From: GCA-002722245 sp964230605 | GTDB taxonomy: Bacteria; Bacteroidota; Bacteroidia; Flavobacteriales_C; GCA-002722245 | Assembly: GCA_964230605.1 (NCBI GenBank) | Contig: CAXRIN010000019.1 | Coordinates: 1-38,196, forward strand | Length of the DNA stretch: 38,196 bases | Direction of reading: 5' to 3' | Shown here: piece after piece, positions 1 through 6,727 of the stretch | Layout: each line of letters begins with the position of its first letter | How positions within the stretch are numbered: the first letter of the stretch is position 1 | Notes under the pieces: generated by a model | What the model saw: the letters and a program-made list of their open reading frames with translations, nothing else | The model's database searches: none | What the model was told of the DNA's origin: nothing | Made by a program: the position numbers and the translations under genes

Positions 1-138
1 TCTGTTAACTCAAAGTGATCCACCAAAATCTCTGGTAAAATCATCTTTATCAAATCTAAATAACCTTCCAAAACTCAAATCTTTAATCAAAGCAAGTTAC
101 GTTTATTTAAACTTCTCCCCAACTTTTGGGACTGATCC
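1..138 (-). mobile_element. End of an ISAon1-like insertion sequence, cut by the window edge
   Basis: The kinase reading frame on the minus strand is abruptly replaced at about 138-142 by sequence starting GGATCAGTCCCAAAAG. About 95 nt further on, an ATG opens a frame resembling the first ORF of two-ORF ISAon1-type elements in Bacteroidota. The junction falls inside a conserved kinase motif, so insertion explains the truncation better than natural gene end. The exact terminus and target duplication cannot be fixed because the other end lies outside the window. Confidence 0.55.
3..44 (-). CDS. Partial N-terminus of IS transposase accessory ORF (ISAon1 N-terminal region type)
   Basis: ATG at 44-42 (minus) opens a frame reading MILPEILVDHFELT before the window ends. 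The pattern LPExLVxHFxL is what I recall for the small first protein of ISAon1-type transposases, which is translated upstream of the catalytic ORF. Only 14 residues are visible, so the family call rests on this short motif plus the truncated kinase next to it. It could be another IS family with a similar N-terminus. Confidence 0.45.
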   Translation of the reverse strand, partial: MILPEILVDHFELT

Positions 139-1016
139 AAAATGATGAATATCTTTTCGTGGTGTTCAGGTTTAATTCCAATTCCATTATCTTTTATTTG
201 AAATTCGTAACAATTACCTACTTTTTTTGCTGATAAGCTTATCTCTGGATTTTTGTCGCTCGACTTAAATTTTATTGCGTTTGTAAAAAGGTTTTGAAAA
301 ACTAATCTTAATTCTGTTTTATAGCCTTTTATAACGGGAAGTTCTTTTAAAGTAATGTTTGCTTTAGATTTTTCGATTGAATTTGTTAGATCTGCAATAA
401 CCTCGTTTACTAATGATTTTGTGTCGATTTCGGTTAATTCGGAGTTTCTTCCAATCCTACTATATTCCAAGAGAGAAGTTACCGATTCATCCATTCTTGA
501 ACAAGCATCTTCAATGAATTTGATATACATATTACCTTCATCACCTAAAACATCTGTGTATCCTTCTTTAAGCAGGGGAACAAAACCTAATACAGTTTTT
601 AAAGGCTCTTGTAAATCATGACTGGATACGAATGCAAATTGCTCTAAGTCTTTGTTCTTAGCTTGTAATTCCTCGTTGAAATTTTCTAGCCGTTCTTTGA
701 TTTTTTTCCTGTCTGTTATATCCCTAATGGCTGCAGAAACAAATAACCCATCCTTTGTTTGCAATGGACTTAATGAGATTTCAACGGGTACTTCTTTTCC
801 GCTTTTAGTTTTCCCAAAAAGCTCGGTACCTTGTCCCATGCTTCGAGGTTTGTGGTTACCAATGTATTTATCCCGATATTGTTTATGGTTGGCATATTTT
901 TCAGAAATCAAAATTTCAATTTTGTTTCCCAATAATTCATGACGGTGGTAGCCAAATAATTTTTCTGTTTGGGCATTAACGAAAACGATTTGTCCTTTAT
1001 CATTGACTATAACCAT
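87..1016 (-). pseudogene. PAS-sensor histidine kinase, C-terminal part, truncated by an IS
   Basis: The open frame contains a PAS domain (about residues 1-105, ending in the typical AAIRDITDRKK), a short coiled coil, a HisKA dimerisation/phosphoacceptor region with the H-box FAFVSSHDLQEPLK, and the start of a HATPase domain with N-box FQNLFTNAIKF and G1-box DNGIGI. Intact relatives continue from HHEKIF into FQRLH and a G2 box (GxGxGL). Here the kinase sequence stops after HEKIFII and about 25 unrelated residues encoded by IS sequence follow, so the G2 region of the ATP lid is lost. The true frame extends upstream of the apparent start: ASNAQALLETAPDS precedes MVIVNDKG in frame up to about 1060 and joins the upstream PAS fragment after a one-base shift. 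Autokinase activity is unlikely. Originally a membrane-linked or cytoplasmic two-component sensor; no response regulator is adjacent. Confidence 0.8.
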
Positions 1017-1033
1017 AGAATCAGGAGCTGTTT

Positions 1034-1408
1034 CTAATAATGCCTGTGCATTACTTGCAGTTTTTCAAATTGACTAGGCTTTCGGAAAAATGAAGAAATT
1101 CCTAATAAATTTCCTTCCTTATCTTTCACGGCGGAGTATTGTACTACAACTGCCTCCAGTTTATTTGTTTTAGTACGCCTTATTGAAGCAAATGGTGGAA
1201 CAGTTTGATTGAAAAGAATAAATTCTTTTACTTTTTGAAATTGAAGCGCGGTATTATCCGCGATTAAAACTTCATAATTTTTACTCAGAAGTTCATCTTC
1301 ATCGTACTCCAATAAACTACAAGCTGATGGATTAGAATATATTATTATTCCTTTTAAATCCGTTACAAGAATTGCGTCTTGGCAATTATCTGTGATTAAT
1401 TCTCTCAA
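1034..1408 (-). pseudogene. PAS-domain fragment of the same sensor kinase, frameshifted
   Basis: One PAS domain fills the frame (DNCQDAILVTDLKGIIIYSNPSACSLLEY is the typical PAS entry, shown here in two overlapping parts: DNCQDAILVTDLKG and IIIYSNPSACSLLEY). After KPSQFEKL the frame runs into QVMHRHY and stops, whereas the -1 frame reads ASNAQALLETAPDSMVIV, the normal linker into the next PAS. One missing A in the A5 run at 1061-1065 (T5 on the plus strand) accounts for it. There is no ATG; the apparent start is TTG at 1408-1406, only a few bases after the stop of the upstream GAF gene, so this piece may itself have been the continuation of that gene. Confidence 0.7.
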
Positions 1409-1412
1409 AATT

Positions 1413-2786
1413 TTACTGTTGAAGCATTGCTTTTAATTTATTGATTTCATCCAAGAGCTCTTTTTCTTTGGAGTCCATCATATCTTGAGTTGCTTGCATT
1501 TCTTCCATGTTTTGGCGCATCTCTTCTTCTTGCTGTTGCATCATTTCAGCTTGCTGTTGACTTTCTTCTAACAGTAAAGCAGTTTTAGTATTTATTTTTT
1601 CCCTAGCAAATGTTGTTGCTATGTTGATTCCAACCTTTGAAAGGAATTCAATTTGAAATTCTTCAAATTCATGGAAGCCAGCTAATTCAATAACACCTTC
1701 AATGATTTCTTCATTCATTAACGGAACTATGATAATTGCTTTTGGATTAGCTTCACCAAGACCAGAGGTTATTGTTGTGTAACCATCAGGGATTTCAGTT
1801 AAATGCACAATATCACCCTCCTGAAATGCCTCTCCAATTAAGCCATCACCTTTTTCAATTATTCCGTCAGTTCCTACTTCAAATTTGAAACGGTCGTAAG
1901 CATAAGTACCTTCCAGTTTTAATAATTGTTCGCCATCTTGTTCAATTGTTCGAAATACTTTTCCTTGCTTAGCTCCAACGTATTTCACTAATTCAGAAAT
2001 GATTTCGGCATATAAATCTTCACCTGTAAAGTTTCTCAGAATCTCGGTGAATTTTACCATTCCATCATTTGTCCACATTCTTTTTTCTTCCTCGAGTTTT
2101 TTCATTTCAATTTCCTCGAGTGTTTTTTGAAGTTCGTTTTGAGAATCCTCCATCTCCTTTTGGGATCGGTTCATTTCTTCCAATAAAGCTTTGGATCTCT
2201 CAACATTTTTTGAGTTAACATAGGATAGCGCGAAGATGCAGCATGAACCAAATAAAACAGCCATGAATCCTGTAAGGTATAAAAAGGCTCCTTCTTTGAT
2301 AAATGTGGCATCTAAAATTTCTTCAGTTTCTAATGCGTTTTTTAGGTCGTCAAACCCTATTAACCAAACAGCACAATAGGTAAAAGAGGGCACCCAACCC
2401 CAGTATTCTTTCATTTGAAAAACTACAAAAGGAACAAGCGAAAATGCAAATGCCACTAAAGCGAGTGGAGCCTGCGAGGAGTCAGATGCTGGGATAAGAT
2501 AAGCATGGTAAATTGCAGGAAGTGAAACTGGTGCAACAGCTATTAGTAATCTTCCTGCTTTGTTTACTCCTATTTTATTTAAAACTATAACTGTTAAACT
2601 AATAATTACACCAAGAATAGGAATGTATGTTATTGGTTTTACAAAATAGTAAGTAATGAAAACGTATGCACCTGCAACTGCTGCTAAGAGTAAAGCAGCA
2701 ATATTTGATATTTTGATTTTATCAGCTAAATAAGACTCCTGAATATTCTCTGTTCCAGAATTAACTAGCTTATTTAAAATTCCCAT
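1413..2786 (-). CDS. Membrane-anchored GAF-domain sensor protein, possibly the N-terminal part of a broken hybrid sensor
   Basis: 457 residues. About six hydrophobic segments occupy residues 28-190, followed by a coiled coil (about 195-240), a GAF domain (about 240-400, with the ligand-pocket style segment GDGLIGEAF and IIIVPLMNEEIIEGVIELAGF) and a second, strongly charged Q/E/M-rich coiled coil to the end. Such coiled coils in Bacteroidota GAF proteins usually lead into a PAS domain. Skipping one base at the stop (1413-1415) fuses LKAMLQQ directly to KILRELITDNCQDAIL of the downstream PAS fragment, so this gene and the two kinase pieces may be one ancestral sensor. As it stands it has no output domain. 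ATG start at 2786. Ligand unknown. Confidence 0.65.
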   Translation of the reverse strand: MGILNKLVNSGTENIQESYLADKIKISNIAALLLAAVAGAYVFITYYFVKPITYIPILGVIISLTVIVLNKIGVNKAGRLLIAVAPVSLPAIYHAYLIPASDSSQAPLALVAFAFSLVPFVVFQMKEYWGWVPSFTYCAVWLIGFDDLKNALETEEILDATFIKEGAFLYLTGFMAVLFGSCCIFALSYVNSKNVERSKALLEEMNRSQKEMEDSQNELQKTLEEIEMKKLEEEKRMWTNDGMVKFTEILRNFTGEDLYAEIISELVKYVGAKQGKVFRTIEQDGEQLLKLEGTYAYDRFKFEVGTDGIIEKGDGLIGEAFQEGDIVHLTEIPDGYTTITSGLGEANPKAIIIVPLMNEEIIEGVIELAGFHEFEEFQIEFLSKVGINIATTFAREKINTKTALLLEESQQQAEMMQQQEEEMRQNMEEMQATQDMMDSKEKELLDEINKLKAMLQQ

Positions 2787-2838
2787 GGTAAAGCTTTTGT
2801 GGATAGGCTATACGAAAATGGGTTGAATAAGTTACTGG

Positions 2839-3684
2839 TTAACCAAGCATTTTTAACTGAACAACCTCCGCTTCTGTTAAATGACGATACTCACCGCGAG
2901 ATAGGTTTTTCTTGGTGATTCCAGCAAATGAAACTCTATCAAGTTTTTTAATTTTGTATCCAAGAGTGTCAAACAATTTCTCAAGAATTTTACTCTTATT
3001 ATTAAACATTTCAATTCCGATATTGTGATGGTTTCCTCTTAAATAAGAAACAGCTTCGGCTTTCACCCATCCTCCTGATGGCATTCTTACACCCGCGATA
3101 ATTTTATCAAAATCTTCCTGAGCAAGAGGCTTATCTAATTCCAATTGGAAAATTTTAGAAAATTCATGTTTTGGATTAGACAACTTGATATATAAATCAT
3201 GATCATTTGTAAGAACAAGAACACCAGTTGATTCCCTGTCTAATTTCCCAATAGGAGTAAGAATATATTTTGCTGCTTTTTGAACTAGCTTTCCTACAGT
3301 TCTGTCCTTTGGAGGGTTATCGTATGCAGAACTAAAGTTTTTTGGTTTATTAATTACTAAGTAAAAACGTTCACCATGTGATAAAGTATCTCCTTCGTGT
3401 TTAACAACATCTGTAGGTTTTACTTTGTAACCCATTTCGGTAATGATTTCACCATTTACAGTAATGGAACCTAATTGGATTAATTCATCTGCTTCACGTC
3501 TTGAGCAAACCCCAGCATGAGCAATAAATTTATTTAAACGAATAGATCCATCACCTAAATTAGATGAATTAGAATTCAAACGTTTTTTAGGACCACCACC
3601 TCTTTTTTTATCTTTTCCAAATCTTACCGCTGCTGGTTCGTGGTTCCTTTTTTTACTACCGCCAGTTTTCTTTTTGTTTGCCAT
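2839..3684 (-). CDS. RsuA/RluB/RluF-family rRNA pseudouridine synthase
   Basis: 281 residues. A lysine/glycine-rich basic N-terminal tail (about 1-45) is followed by an S4 RNA-binding domain (about 48-95; RLNKFIAHAGVCSRREADELI) and a pseudouridine synthase catalytic domain with GKLDRESTGVLVLTND, whose Asp is the catalytic residue. Members convert a uridine of 23S or 16S rRNA to pseudouridine in the cytoplasm. Sequence alone does not settle whether it matches RluB, RluE or RluF, so no symbol is given. The basic tail is common in Bacteroidota homologues. The ATG at 3684 is supported by a promoter-like TATCTTTG seven bases upstream. Confidence 0.88.
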   Translation of the reverse strand: MANKKKTGGSKKRNHEPAAVRFGKDKKRGGGPKKRLNSNSSNLGDGSIRLNKFIAHAGVCSRREADELIQLGSITVNGEIITEMGYKVKPTDVVKHEGDTLSHGERFYLVINKPKNFSSAYDNPPKDRTVGKLVQKAAKYILTPIGKLDRESTGVLVLTNDHDLYIKLSNPKHEFSKIFQLELDKPLAQEDFDKIIAGVRMPSGGWVKAEAVSYLRGNHHNIGIEMFNNKSKILEKLFDTLGYKIKKLDRVSFAGITKKNLSRGEYRHLTEAEVVQLKMLG

Positions 3685-3691
3685 AACGATT

Positions 3692-3699
3692 CAAAGATA
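3692..3699 (-). promoter_or_regulatory. -7 box TATCTTTG before the pseudouridine synthase gene
   Basis: Minus-strand TATCTTTG matches the Bacteroidota -7 consensus TAnnTTTG exactly and ends seven bases before the ATG, implying a leader of only a few bases. No clear -33 TTG was identified. Confidence 0.5.
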
Positions 3700-3714
3700 G
3701 TTAAATTCGAAGGG

Positions 3715-3742
3715 AGAAAGCAGAATGTAGAATGTAGAAGGC
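3715..3742. repeat. Heptanucleotide tandem array AGAAnGY (four units)
   Basis: Four consecutive 7-nt units fill the spacer between the pseudouridine synthase start and the queG stop: AGAAAGC, AGAATGT, AGAATGT, AGAAGGC. The last base belongs to the queG stop codon. Other spacers in the window carry different words with the same 7-nt period. Confidence 0.6.
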
Positions 3743-4665
3743 TATTCTTTTAAGAAATTAATATTTCTTTTAAGTCCGGATAGTTTAGTACGCTTCACGG
3801 CACTTTTAGAAAATACTTTACTGAAAGTTTCTTGTTCGATATTCTCCCAGTCTTTTCTGGTCATTGATAACAGGTCAGGGTGTGGATAGAAAAGAGGTTC
3901 TTGATGCGGTTTAGAAAACCTATTCCAAGGACATACATCCTGACAAACATCGCAGCCGAACATCCAATCGTTAAATTTCCCTTTCATTTCAGTTGGAATT
4001 GATTCTTTCAGTTCAATAGTGAAGTAGGAAATACATTTTGATCCATCCACTACCATAGGTTCAATAATTGCTTCTGTAGGACATTCATCCATGCAAGCGG
4101 TACAAGTTCCACAATGATCTGTAACAGGTCTATCTGGAGGTAAATCTAAATCCACTATCAACTCAGCCACAAAGAAAAAACTACCAGAACCTTTATTAAT
4201 TAAATTTCCATTTTTTCCAATCCATCCCAAACCACTCTTTTGAGCCCAAGCTTTGTCTAAAACAGGAGCGGAATCAACAAAACCTCTACCATTTACAGCG
4301 CCAATTTCCGTTTCAATAAAGTTTAACAGGGCATTCAATTTTTCGCGAATTACCAAATGATAGTCTTTTCCGTAAGCGTATTTGGCAATTTTAGGAGAAT
4401 TAGGATTTTGAATTTCAGCTGGAAAATAATTAATTAAGAAGGAGATAACCGTTTTGGCGTCGTCAACTAATAAACGCGGATCTAAACGCTTGTCGAAATG
4501 ATTTTCCATGTATTTCATTTCGCCATGCATGTTTTCTTTTAAATAGCGCTCTAATCTAGGAGCATCTTCTGCTAAAAAATCGGCTTTTGAAAACCCAACA
4601 AAATCAAAGCCCAAGCGGTGAGCTTCATTTTTAATCAAATTTTTATTTTTTTCAGCTACACTCAA
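3742..4665 (-). CDS. queG: Epoxyqueuosine reductase QueG
   Basis: 307 residues, normal length. QueG reduces epoxyqueuosine to queuosine at the wobble position of GUN tRNAs, the last step of queuosine synthesis, using cobalamin and two [4Fe-4S] clusters. Seen here: the N-terminal domain with GFDFVGFSKADF and MKYMENHFDKRLDPR, then the ferredoxin-like motifs CGTCTACMDECP and CDVCQDVCPWNRF, plus the conserved CISYFTIELKESIP segment between them. The start appears to be TTG at 4665-4663, overlapping the stop of the upstream MBOAT gene (TTGA), which points to translational coupling; no in-frame ATG exists before residue 46. Cytoplasmic. Confidence 0.93.
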   Translation of the reverse strand: MSVAEKNKNLIKNEAHRLGFDFVGFSKADFLAEDAPRLERYLKENMHGEMKYMENHFDKRLDPRLLVDDAKTVISFLINYFPAEIQNPNSPKIAKYAYGKDYHLVIREKLNALLNFIETEIGAVNGRGFVDSAPVLDKAWAQKSGLGWIGKNGNLINKGSGSFFFVAELIVDLDLPPDRPVTDHCGTCTACMDECPTEAIIEPMVVDGSKCISYFTIELKESIPTEMKGKFNDWMFGCDVCQDVCPWNRFSKPHQEPLFYPHPDLLSMTRKDWENIEQETFSKVFSKSAVKRTKLSGLKRNINFLKE

Positions 4666-5987
4666 AATTGCATGTAAATAAAATCTGAGCCATCGTTAAA
4701 GTTCCCGAAAACGAAAATTAAAATAGCCAGGATAGAGAGAAAAGCAATTGATATTGCATTGCTTTTAGCTTTCTTTTGTAGTGATTTTTCAAATATTAAA
4801 AACGAGAAAACAAGTATTGATACAACGATTAGTTGAAATTGCTGCTCTAAGTAACCGCCATTTCCCAATATAGCGATCACGTGCATATTCCAATCGAAAT
4901 TCCAACCATCAGCATTGAAAATATTATTTAGGTAATGAATGGAGTTGGCCCAATATTTTGAAATGAAGAATAGGTTGGCGAAACTAACAGCTAAAATCAC
5001 CATTGGCCATGCAATGAGATTAGGCAATTTGATTTTTAATTTTTTCCCTAAGAATTCAATTATTAAATAAATGGTATTTAAAATTCCCCAGATTAAAAAT
5101 CCGATGGCCGAGCCATGCCATATTCCACTTAAAATAAACGTGATTGTAATCCCTGCAATAACCGATAGATTGGGTAATTTTCGCCATTTAAAAGTGAGGT
5201 AATAAAAGAAGTTTTGAGTGAACCAATCAATTAAAGAAATGTGAGTTTTCCGCCAATATTCTGAAACCGAATTTGATCGAAGTGGCAGGTTGAAATTTTC
5301 TTTTAAATCGACATTAAAAAGTTTAGCGAATCCCAACGCAATATCTGTGTATCCACTAAAGTTTAAATACATTTCAAATGTAAATAGTAATGAAGCTATG
5401 ATAACTGTAATGGCTTTGAATTCCGATTCGGGGTGTCCAAAAACTGTAGAGGTAATAATAGATAAGTTTCCAGCGAGGACTAGTAATTTGAATAACCCAA
5501 AAACGATTCGATTAATTCCGTAAAAAACATTCGATTGGGTTAGCTTATTTTGAGGTGTTAACTTCTTAATTTCCTTTGGCAATAAAATTGGACCAGATAG
5601 AAATTTTGGAAAAAATGTATTTGCAAAAAGAATCTTTTGAAAACTAAAAATTTGAGGTTTTTGTCGAATACTTAGAAGAAGAATTCCAATATTTTGCAGG
5701 CCATAGTAAGAAAGTCCTAGCTTGAAAATCCAGTTTTCGTTAAAGAAATAGTTGTGGTAAACCAGAATTGTTAATTGAATAAAAACACCAATCCAGTTGG
5801 TGATTTTCTTTTGTTGGAAGATATAAGTTATACCGCTTAGAAGAATTACAGCAATGGCAGCTTTCCAGCTTAGAATTCCAATAAGAACTATTGAAAATAT
5901 GCTTAGTATTTCGCGTTGGAACTTGGTTGCTTTTAGAAATATTCCAAAACCAATTAAACAAATCAAAATGTAAGTCCACCAAAGCAC
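4662..5987 (-). CDS. MBOAT-family membrane O-acyltransferase (AlgI/DltB-like)
   Basis: 441 residues with about ten membrane segments. The MBOAT core is clear: SGYTDIALGFAKLFNVDLKE, NFNLPLRSNSVSEYWRKTHISL (quoted in two overlapping pieces: NFNLPLRSNSV, SEYWRKTHISL) and the invariant active-site histidine H291 in SGIWHGSA. Family members transfer acyl groups to extracytoplasmic polymers such as alginate or teichoic acid. The gene directly follows, at 23 bp, an acyl carrier protein gene on the same strand, the DltC-DltB type of pairing, but no DltA-like ligase, DltD or SGNH hydrolase is nearby. Gram-negative context makes an exopolysaccharide or lipid the more likely acceptor (inference). Its 3' end overlaps queG by four bases. 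Confidence 0.85.
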   Translation of the reverse strand: MLWWTYILICLIGFGIFLKATKFQREILSIFSIVLIGILSWKAAIAVILLSGITYIFQQKKITNWIGVFIQLTILVYHNYFFNENWIFKLGLSYYGLQNIGILLLSIRQKPQIFSFQKILFANTFFPKFLSGPILLPKEIKKLTPQNKLTQSNVFYGINRIVFGLFKLLVLAGNLSIITSTVFGHPESEFKAITVIIASLLFTFEMYLNFSGYTDIALGFAKLFNVDLKENFNLPLRSNSVSEYWRKTHISLIDWFTQNFFYYLTFKWRKLPNLSVIAGITITFILSGIWHGSAIGFLIWGILNTIYLIIEFLGKKLKIKLPNLIAWPMVILAVSFANLFFISKYWANSIHYLNNIFNADGWNFDWNMHVIAILGNGGYLEQQFQLIVVSILVFSFLIFEKSLQKKAKSNAISIAFLSILAILIFVFGNFNDGSDFIYMQF

Positions 5988-6010
5988 GAGCTAAAGTTAA
6001 CTAATTGCAA

Positions 6011-6250
6011 TTATAGTTTGGTTTGAATTGAGTTTACTAACTCTCCAATATTTTCAAAATCCATGATCTCAAAAAATTCAAACTGTACATTAAACTTTTT
6101 CTCAATTTCACTAATTAATGTCATGTGATTTAAGGAGTCCCAATCATCAATATCATTAGCAGAAGTAGCCATGGAAATGGTTAGCGCATCATTTTTAAAA
6201 AAGTTGCGCATGAGTTCTTGGATAGACGATATTATTTCTTGTTGCGTCAT
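6011..6250 (-). CDS. Acyl carrier protein, partner of the MBOAT acyltransferase
   Basis: 79 residues, typical ACP length. The phosphopantetheine attachment motif DWDSLNH places the modified serine at residue 39, and the helix following it (MTLISEIEKKFNVQF) is typical of ACP/DltC-type carriers. The motif has DWDSL rather than the DSLD of fatty-acid AcpP, as in carriers dedicated to specialised acyl transfer. First gene of the minus-strand unit ACP-MBOAT-queG, with a promoter-like TACTTTTG 29 bases upstream. It probably carries the acyl group that the MBOAT protein exports or transfers; the loading enzyme is not in the window. Confidence 0.85.
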   Translation of the reverse strand: MTQQEIISSIQELMRNFFKNDALTISMATSANDIDDWDSLNHMTLISEIEKKFNVQFEFFEIMDFENIGELVNSIQTKL

Positions 6251-6278
6251 GAATTGTTAAAAGACGTTAACTAATATA

Positions 6279-6286
6279 CAAAAGTA
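6279..6286 (-). promoter_or_regulatory. -7 box TACTTTTG of the ACP-MBOAT-queG unit
   Basis: Exact match to TAnnTTTG on the minus strand, about 28 nt before the ACP start codon. The -33 region is not clear. Confidence 0.45.
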
Positions 6287-6348
6287 AAAATCCGTGCGTT
6301 TAATAATTAGATACGTTCTTTTCAAGAAATTAATTTTTCATAGTTCTT

Positions 6349-6371
6349 AATCTGATTTCTAATATCAGATT
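6349..6371 (+). repeat. Perfect inverted repeat AATCTGAT-N7-ATCAGATT
   Basis: Eight-base perfect arms at 6349-6356 and 6364-6371 with a 7-nt loop, 26 nt upstream of a terminator hairpin. No protein gene lies between; it may be a stem of a small RNA or an operator. Confidence 0.5.
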
Positions 6372-6397
6372 TAAGTAGGTTTAGTTTTGGTTAATAG

Positions 6398-6426
6398 AAA
6401 ATCCCGTCTTTTTTGGCGGGATTTTT
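6398..6426 (+). terminator. Intrinsic terminator inside a divergent spacer
   Basis: AAATCCCG at 6398-6406 pairs with CGGGATTT at 6417-6424, followed by a T-rich tail; on the minus strand the same stem is followed by TTTTC. No annotated transcript ends here: the flanking genes both start away from it. It implies a short non-coding transcript or attenuation before the gene at 6494. Confidence 0.6.
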
Positions 6427-6493
6427 CATTTATCAGCTTTCTTTGAAACCCAATCTTCCGGTTTTAAGTACATAGCACCACAAACTTTTACCT

Positions 6494-6727
6494 ATGTCTG
6501 ATTTAGTTCAAAAAATTTCCAGTTTAAACGATAAAGGGGAACTTGAGTGGTATACTTTAAAAGAGTTTATTGAAATGCCAACTGCTCAAAGAGTTTTGCT
6601 TACAATTGGAAAGCGACAAGTTACTTACTATGATGAAAATGGTGAGGAAGTCCGAAAAGGAAAAGCAATTGTTTTTAAAGGAAAGAAAAGAAGGGAATGG
6701 ATGGATGCAACAGGGCAGAGGTATTAA
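6494..6727 (+). CDS. Small conserved-looking protein of unknown function
   Basis: 77 residues, mixed charge, rich in Lys and Glu, no signal peptide or membrane segment, so probably cytoplasmic. I do not recognise the family. The middle reads QRVLLTIGKRQVTYYDENGEE, which looks like short beta strands followed by a basic C-terminal tail (KGKKRREWMDATGQRY). Codon use matches its neighbours and the frame is fully open with an ATG start, so it is likely real. It runs convergently into the large secreted-protein gene: its TAA and the opposing TAA share the bases TTAA at 6724-6727. A terminator-like hairpin lies 70 bp upstream. Confidence 0.65.
   Translation: MSDLVQKISSLNDKGELEWYTLKEFIEMPTAQRVLLTIGKRQVTYYDENGEEVRKGKAIVFKGKKRREWMDATGQRY

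Noticed and set aside
355..942. Plus-strand open frames opposite the sensor kinase
   Set aside because: They are shadows of the kinase coding frame, with Ser/Phe/Leu-rich composition and no domain; the minus strand gives PAS and HisKA motifs.
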